Below, one piece after another: positions 57,763 to 64,000 of a DNA stretch of 64,000 nt. The notes beneath the pieces were generated by a model. The model was not told the origin of the DNA and did not search any database. It saw nothing but the letters and a program-made list of their open reading frames with translations. The stretch is from Phlebopus portentosus. Its lineage: Eukaryota; Basidiomycota; Agaricomycetes; Boletales; Boletinellaceae. The translations under genes and the position numbers were made by a program. The DNA is taken from the NCBI GenBank assembly GCA_037892935.1, contig JAYXKI010000005.1, forward strand, positions 434,001 to 498,000, given 5' to 3'. Within the stretch, counting starts at the first letter, position 1, and each line of letters opens with the position of its first letter.

Positions 57763-60700
57763 ATGTCAAAAACCTCAAAGGTAAGCACAATAGTATTTCA
57801 TGCACAAGAAAAAAAATTTACAATTCATAGAAATCAAGGTCTAGTCGCGACGATGTCCGTTGCGAGTGCGGGGAGTGTACATCTGGTGGAAGAAGATTCA
57901 AAATGATACCATATTCTCTGAAGCGATCTCATGACAAACGACGCGAGAAACTGCGAGTCAAGATGTCTCGTCGTCGAGATGTGTCGCCTGCTACGTCCTC
58001 TGCTGCTGTTGCTGTTGCTGCTGCTGCGGGTGCTAGTCCGCCCGTCTCTCTTTCCGCTGTTGCTGGAGTTGGTGCTGTTGCTGTTGTTGTTGCCGCTGCT
58101 GCTGCTGCTGCTGTCGCTGCTGGTGTTGCAGCCGTGTCTAGTCATCCTGTTGTTGCTGTTGTTGAAGCTGCTGGACAGGTCGTCAGTCTGGACTTGGAGA
58201 AAGACCAAGTTGAAGAAATGCGGCTCAATGAGCATGGTCCTGGAGCGATCGAGCGAACAGTGACAGAGCTTCAGACTTCCAACGATGACCAGCCGTCCTC
58301 AAGACCCATATTGAACGAGGTGCAAAGAGCGAATGGCGTTGACGTCTCTGAAATGGGTGAATTTGAAGATGCTGGGATGGGTTATGTGGACATCAACCTG
58401 GACGACCTGGGAGGTACCGTAGGCGAGTCCTCATCTTCAGACACTCTCCGAGCCGAGGTTGTGGACATGGATTTCGACATGGACGAGCTACCTCCGTGCG
58501 AACCACCGTGCGCAGCTGAAGGCGTAGACAGAGTCCAGTTTCTTTGGAGTTTCATTCTTTATCTTGCCGCGTCTCTTCATCTTCGGTTTCACGTAACTCA
58601 CCGCGCCATAGATCTCATGCTGACAGTCATGTCCGCAGTTCTAGTGAGCCTCGGACAATTTTCTCCCACTGAGAAGCGCGCAACGACTCTTAGGACTGTT
58701 ATCAAGCAATTACAACTCGACGACCATTTTCAGATTTCTCCGATGTGCCCGACTTGCCGACGCATATACCCGTCTGACTCAAGTCCCGAAACGACATGTC
58801 TGGCTTGCGAAACGGCCCTTTTCAAAACCAAAACAACGCTACGGGGCGACTTCGACGGGACCATCGAAGTTGACGAGCAAGAAACGCACGAACCAGTCCT
58901 CAAATATCCGCACCGGTCCCTTGCAAGTCAAATCAAAGAACTTCTAGCTAGGGATTGTATGGAGGATGAGCTGGACAAATGGAAAACAAAACAACATCGG
59001 CCAGGAATTCTTACAGATATAACGGATGGAACGGTTTGGAAAACACTCAAAGCTCATGACGGAACGAAATTTTTCGACCCTGAAACTGACGAGTTACGGA
59101 TCGCATTAATACTTTTATTTGACGGGTAAGCAATCCTTCCCTCACTATTTCCTCCTGTATTCATGTTTATGCGTCTAGGTTTGGTGGCGAGCGTGGCAGG
59201 AATGGACTACATACAGCTCTGGAGTGCTCTCTCATTGCATCGCAAATCTGCCGATTCATTTGAAGTGAGTGTCGTGAGATTGAATCTAATCTCTAGAACC
59301 TACCTATAATGCAATGCACTGTTTATCGATGCGCAGATATCACCCTCGCAACCTCCTTCTGAGTGGCATTATACCCGGTCCGCACGAAGCAACAGGCGAT
59401 GAGCTTCAGCACGCCCTCCGAATCGACACAGATGAAAAATTGGATTTGTATCAAAACGGTTTCATTGCTCCTACGTCCTCCTGCCCCCAAGGTGAGTAAT
59501 TTATGTTATTCTTTACCTCATTTCTCATGATTTTCAGGTCGTCGTTGCCGGGTGGTGTGCATCATGAAATGCTGCGACCACCCGGCACTCTGTCGTGTCG
59601 ATGGACATGCAGATCATGCTCACAAGCTTGCTTTTTGCACAATGTGCAAAGCAAAGCGCGATGAGTTGAGGACTGAGAGAGGGATGACGAAAGGTGAGTT
59701 GTGTTCATCGCGTTATATTCGCCTTCTCTTTGCCGATCTTATACTGATCCAATCTACTAGAATTTGAGCCGAGAACAGCTGAAGAACATCGAACGTACTC
59801 CAATGAGTACCGAGACGCAAGTCCGGCGGACCGTGAGGTACTCTTCAAAAGGACTGGTGTTCGATACGCGGAGTCAACACGTCTCCCGTACTTCGATCCG
59901 ATAGTCATGGGCGTAATTGACCCGATGCACAATATCTTACTTGGTGAGTGCTCATTTACAATGACCAACATTCATCTTGGTGTCCTGTATGCGAATGTTC
60001 CTCCTATAGGTATCTGTCGAACACTCTGGATGGACGCATGGATCCGTAAGAACGTCCTTCGCCGGAGAACCGCAAAGAAGCGGCGTGAACTTGATCACAT
60101 TCATACATACTTGCGCAAGGTACGTCGAAGCTTGATACGCTTTGCGATCTTTATGAGATCGTGCCGTCCAGTTCGAAATGCCTTCCTGGGTCGGTCGACT
60201 TCCCAGGTTGGTTATCCAGCCGGAGGTTCTCTCTCCGCAGACGAATACAAAGCACTTGTGCTTGTGTATTGCCCGCTGATCGTAAGTTCGAGGCTCCAGA
60301 TATTTAATTACTTATCTTCACTTATCTTACGATTTTCTTGCTCAGATACCTCTTATTTGGAGGGAATGGTTCCCAATCGACCAAGAAGAGTTTCGGAAAC
60401 GAAACCAGAGATGGGAAACGCTGGAGGCGCAACGCCTCCAGCGCATCGCGAATGGCACAGCTACTGCAGACGATCAGACGCAAAAAAACCGACCCCAACC
60501 TCAACGAATGCATGAAAACGACGCGAGAAACTTCTTGAAGCTCGCAACGGCCCTGAAAATTATTCTGGGTCGTTCTGTAAGGTATGCCGACCTGACTCGC
60601 GCCGAGAATCTTTTGCAGGAATATCTTCAAGGTTTTTTAAAGGTACGTTAAGATTCGCGCTTCAAAATACTGGTACGTGATTCAATAATTCCTTTCTAGA

Positions 60701-62069
60701 TACATAAAGATTGCGTGAAGCCGAACCACCATTATATCACGCATATATTCGATCAAATTCGTTCATACGGTCCGGTCTACGGCTTCTGGACTTTTACCGG
60801 CGAACGACTCAACAAACTCTTGAAGAGCATCAAGACAAATAATCACAGTGGTGGTGAAATCGAGGTGTCTTTCTTTCGAGGATTCACTCGAGACGTCAAG
60901 CTTCGGGAAAAGGTGAGTAAAGCTGCACCGTGCTGCCCTGGACCTTCTCTGAACACCTCCATGCTGCCCTACAGCTGCGAAATCTTGCGAAGCAGACATC
61001 TGATGATGATGTGTTATCCTTTGCCTCAAGAGCTCTGGTCCGTGAGAATGAAGCACCTCGAGGGACAGTGGCATCCATGGCCGCCATGGTTCAGGAAATA
61101 GACGAGATCTCCGAGGATTGTGAGTATTTGACTCAACAGCTTACATTCTTAGAATTTCACAAGAGCTTTGCCGTACAGATAATAAAACTATCTCTCTAAG
61201 TGCGGCATCCAATACAAAGCGAATCGAAGATGAACTTCAAAATGGCCTACTCATGTACTATAGTCGTACCGAACCTCAAGCGGATGTCGTTTCGCGAACC
61301 TCGGCTTTTGTACCGGGAATTAATATTTTGAACATAAAGGCTGATTTTTTTTCGCACCTTATCCTCCAGGGTCGGCGAATAGTACCGAGTTCCAGGGCAA
61401 CGAAGGCACCGAACTCCATTATACAAATGGAGTTCGGTGGGGAACTCTTCGTTGGCCAGGTAATCTCGGTGTTCTCTCACAAGCAGCAACACGTCCCAGG
61501 GCCACGAATTTTCTTGCATGTGAGATGGTTCCGATCACGTTTGGACATCGATACGAGCGACTGGGATCCATAGTAAGTGGCACATTACAGATTGCGTCAG
61601 TCGAGCGATCGAGACTATGAAAGTGATCGATGAAGGTCATGAGGACGAAATATTATGGTCTAACATTTTGATTCACAGTCCAGAACTCGAGGTGAAGTTT
61701 TGGGAGTTCAATACGTTTCTTACAGACGAAGGGCCACCAGCGATCATCCCTCCCTCCCTCGTCAAGTCTCAAGCCTGCCGAGTCACAGTGAACTTACCCC
61801 GAGCGCTCCTCCGCGATCCACCTCCAGCATCAGAGAATGAGGAAGATAAGGAAGACGAGGAAAACGAGGAAGACGAGGAAGACGAGGAAAACACGAAAGT
61901 CAACGATGAACAAGCGGGCGGAGAAGACGAGCAAGAGCCCGAAGTTGAAGAAGGCGATGGTGAGCTTGTCTGGGCGACCATAGGTCTTTCGAAGGTTTGT
62001 TATTTGTTTTCTCTTTTTTCGTCTCTCTTAAATTCATACTTTTTCTTTCAGGACGTACAAGTTATATGA
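57763..62069 (+). CDS. Tnp2/CACTA-like transposase of a two-gene element
   Basis: Transposase-like protein of the type common in Agaricomycetes (Tnp2/EnSpm-related). An 18-nt first exon (57763-57780, MSKTSK) splices over 50 nt to 57831. It continues KSRSSRDDVRCECGECTSGG, a short cysteine motif. An Ala/Val-rich tract comes from GCT/GTT repeats (about 58005-58170). Then comes a four-cysteine motif (MCPTCRRIYPS ... TCLACE). Later exons match the family: WTTYSSGVLSHCIANLPIHL, NLLLSGIIPGPHE, CDHPALCRVDGHADHAHKL and GVIDPMHNILLGE (about 59908-59946). They continue with YGPVYGFWTFTGERLNKLLK, TNNHSGGEIEVSFFRGF, and GQVISVFSHKQQHVPGP. Frame at 59121-59126 needs one extra base to read on. The 3' end is acidic, with Glu/Asp repeats. 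Many exon joins are inferred. Confidence 0.72.
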
Positions 62070-62252
62070 GTACTGACGTTTTTATCTTCAATCCCTGTAT
62101 TACTCGATACAGTAGCGGTAAGAATACATTTCTATTGCATTTGACGCAACTAACTTGAGTCCATCAAGAATAAATATTTCGTTGACCCGAGATTGGGCAG
62201 CAAGATCGATTGAATACCCACATACCCATCCATGTCTTCTCCACGAGAGACA

Positions 62253-63957
62253 TTACGCCTCCGATCCATCAGTGTTCGAGCTATCATCCGAGGATGTCTC
62301 AGCGTCCGAGTCTGGAGTCGCTTCATTGAGATTCGTGAGTACTATTTCATCTTTTCGTGAACCGAATCCCGCAGGGTCGCGCGCATATTGTTGGAGCTGG
62401 ACCTCGAAGGAGGTATTACGGACGTGGTCCTCGTACCACATCTCGTCTATCATAAAAGGGTAAATCTTGACTGGAGGGACGTCCACAAATACATCGTTAA
62501 AACAGACACGAGGAACTCGAATGTGAGCCTTTTTCTTTTTCGCCAGCCTTTCTTCGATGAGCTTATCAAGTTCCCCATAGACTTTATTCAGCTTTAAAAC
62601 GAATGTGTAAGTGTTTCAAAAACATTTTCAGTTTATATTCGAACTGTACCTCAGATGATCGAAACAGAGGTTGCCGCCTCTCCCACACCGGTACCTTAGC
62701 ATGAATCTGAGCCTCGGTGAGTCTTGCTGCCTGCTGAAGTTTTTTCTTATAGTCTTCCTTCTCCTGTTCGTTACCATCGTCCTTCTGGCTGACATACTCT
62801 GACATATAGTCCGTCTCGAGCAAGCACGTTGGACTAGCGCCAAACTTGCGCTTGTACGCCTTAGCTACCTTGAGTCGATCCTCCTTGAGCTATAAGTATA
62901 ATGGTAAGTATTGCGAACATCCATAAGTCAGAATAAAAGATGGATGATGCAGAGATACACGAGAGCAAACCTGATGTCGATCTGAGACTAATAAACAGAG
63001 ACGGTACGCACCTGGCTCCTTCGCTGTCTTCGAGTGTTTCTCAAATTCCGCAGGTCGTGTTTCTTCTTCTCATAGGGGTTCGTATTGATCTTGAACTGAC
63101 GTCGCCACTTGCGTAGTTGAGCCTTTGCGAACTCCCTGAGATCGTCTCGGGAGTACTGAACGATGTCGTCCGTTACGACACGCGTTTCCGATTTCTTTTG
63201 GTAAGTTTTTTAGCGCATATATGTATCAGATATACCATTTTTTGCTCACCTCTTGATCGTTGTCCACAATATGAACGGCCTGCTCGATGAGCAGTTCGTT
63301 CGCAAAATGCTCGACTGATTCGCTCAAGTCCGGCACAAGAATCTTCTTGCCGTTGACAACTTGCTCACCAGCATTCTCGGGAGAAGGTAGGGCCGCATTT
63401 TTCTTATTCTTGATTCCACTTTGCTCATGCAGCTCATATATAATGGCATTCTCGATGATTTTAGTATGCAGCATTCTACAAAAGCTTGACGAATGACTTA
63501 CTCTCAGTCTCTTTTTTGTCTGTTTTTCGGCACTGGTGAGTTCCACTCCCTTCTTCATCAGAATCAAATGGCGTGTTGACTTCCTTCCTGCTTTCTTCCT
63601 TCTCTTCCTGGCTCTCCTCCCACCATCCCCTTCGTCATCTGCATCCTCTCCAAGCCCCTCGACGCGCTGTTCGAGCAAGGTAAGCTTTTTTTGATCCTCT
63701 TCTCGATTCCGCTTTTCACTGATCAATTCTTCTTGTAACTGCCGGATTTGCTCCTGAACAGCTGACAATGCCGTGTCGGACTCGGTCGGGGTGTCTGGCA
63801 GCACAATAGAGCAAGGAGAGGACGAGACGGGGGCGCGCAGTACTGCTACAGAGCGCGTCTCGACGCGTTCTGTGCCCCCATCTCGATCCTTTCCACCATT
63901 TCTTGATGAATTTTCGTGTAACGTGCGCACCAAAGCCTGGGAAGCGTTCTTGGGCAT
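62253..63957 (-). CDS. Companion protein of the two-gene element, function unknown
   Basis: Not a family I can name by function, though I recall similar conserved hypothetical proteins beside Tnp2-like genes in mushrooms. Start at 63957 (MPKNASQALVRTLHENS). The first exon has a coiled coil (VQEQIRQLQEELISEKRN to LLEQRVEG) and a basic run (RRARKRRKKAGRKST), a likely nuclear signal. Further exons read SETRVVTDDIVQYSRDDLRE, KAQLRKWRRQFKINTNPYEK and KKHDLRNLRNTRRQRRSQ. After an intron come KEDRLKVAKAYKRKFG, LETDYMSEYVS and RLTEAQIHAKVPVWERRQP. The C-terminus has YPFMIDEMWYEDHVRN and ARDPAGFGS before an acidic tail (stop 62253). Basic, helical sequence suggests DNA or RNA binding, by inference. 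Confidence 0.62.
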
Positions 63958-64000
63958 GCTGGGCGTCTGTTAGAGACGAGACGACGATGGCGGGACTGCG

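Larger units (their letters stand above)
57763..64000. mobile_element. Two-gene convergent transposable element (right part outside window)
   Basis: The transposase gene (+, to 62069) and the companion gene (-, 62253-63957) converge with 183 bp between stops. Both have the look of low-conserved, multi-exon fungal element genes, and the neighbourhood lacks host genes. Ends and target-site duplication were not seen, so the true span is unknown. Confidence 0.6.

Noticed and set aside
57834..58235. 133-aa minus-strand frame with Asn/Ser runs
   Set aside because: Antisense of the GCT/GTT repeat in the Tnp2-like transposase, with no independent support.
63532..63560. Possible 26-nt intron (GTAAGT ... 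TTTTGTAG, about 63475-63500) in the companion gene
   Set aside because: Too short for a spliceosomal intron and its removal would shift the frame away from the continuing ORF; kept as coding.
1..64000. CRISPR arrays, bacterial operons, riboswitches, prophage
   Set aside because: The window is clearly fungal nuclear DNA; no spaced repeats or prokaryotic signals were seen.

Overview
The window is nuclear DNA of a filamentous basidiomycete, most likely an Agaricomycete. Nearly every gene is broken by short GT-AG introns of about 50-60 nt. Genes are tightly packed on both strands. The gene set is fungal: Kre6/Skn1-type glucan synthesis protein, Ssl1, Spe2, Cds1, Atg27, DASH Duo1, an HMT1-type ABC transporter, and fungal pogo-like and Tnp2-like transposons. 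No species can be named from sequence alone.

Layout. 1-7.2 kb: a choline-transporter-like gene cut by the left edge (-), a GH16 Kre6/Skn1-like gene (-), and the TFIIH subunit SSL1 (+). 7.7-11.7 kb: an intron-bearing tRNA-Ala and a structurally intact pogo/Tc5-type transposase (-). 12.0-13.7 kb: S-adenosylmethionine decarboxylase (+). 13.7-17.0 kb: a gene-poor stretch. 17.0-23.9 kb: a PP2C phosphatase (+), a U1-type zinc-finger (WBP4-like) splicing protein (-), CDP-diacylglycerol synthase (+) and ribosomal protein uS12/Rps23 (-). 24.1-30.2 kb: three tandem alpha/beta-hydrolase (homoserine-acetyltransferase-like) genes, the outer two intact and the middle one dead. The dead copy carries a 567-bp hAT-type MITE with a perfect 8-bp target-site duplication. 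30.7-40 kb: a TM9SF protein (+), mitochondrial TyrRS (-), a degenerate tandem repeat, DASH subunit DUO1 (+) and an SDR (-). 40.2-56.8 kb: DBP10 (-), a decayed SDR relic, ATG27 (-), an ataxin-3/Josephin deubiquitinase (+), a glycine-rich RRM protein (-), an HMT1-type ABC transporter (-) and an unknown 158-aa protein (-). 57.7-64 kb: a two-gene convergent transposable element, with a Tnp2/CACTA-like transposase (+) facing a companion gene of unknown function (-), running off the right edge.

The host genes are housekeeping functions with no shared pathway. The most distinctive parts are the hydrolase cluster with its birth, death and intron turnover, and the convergent two-gene element. Several single-base frame slips sit in conserved genes (two in DBP10, one in the TM9SF gene, one in the Tnp2-like gene). 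These are either real lesions or consensus errors, and should be checked against reads before any gene is called dead. Exon boundaries were placed by eye from splice signals and family conservation. CDS spans below run from start to stop and include introns.
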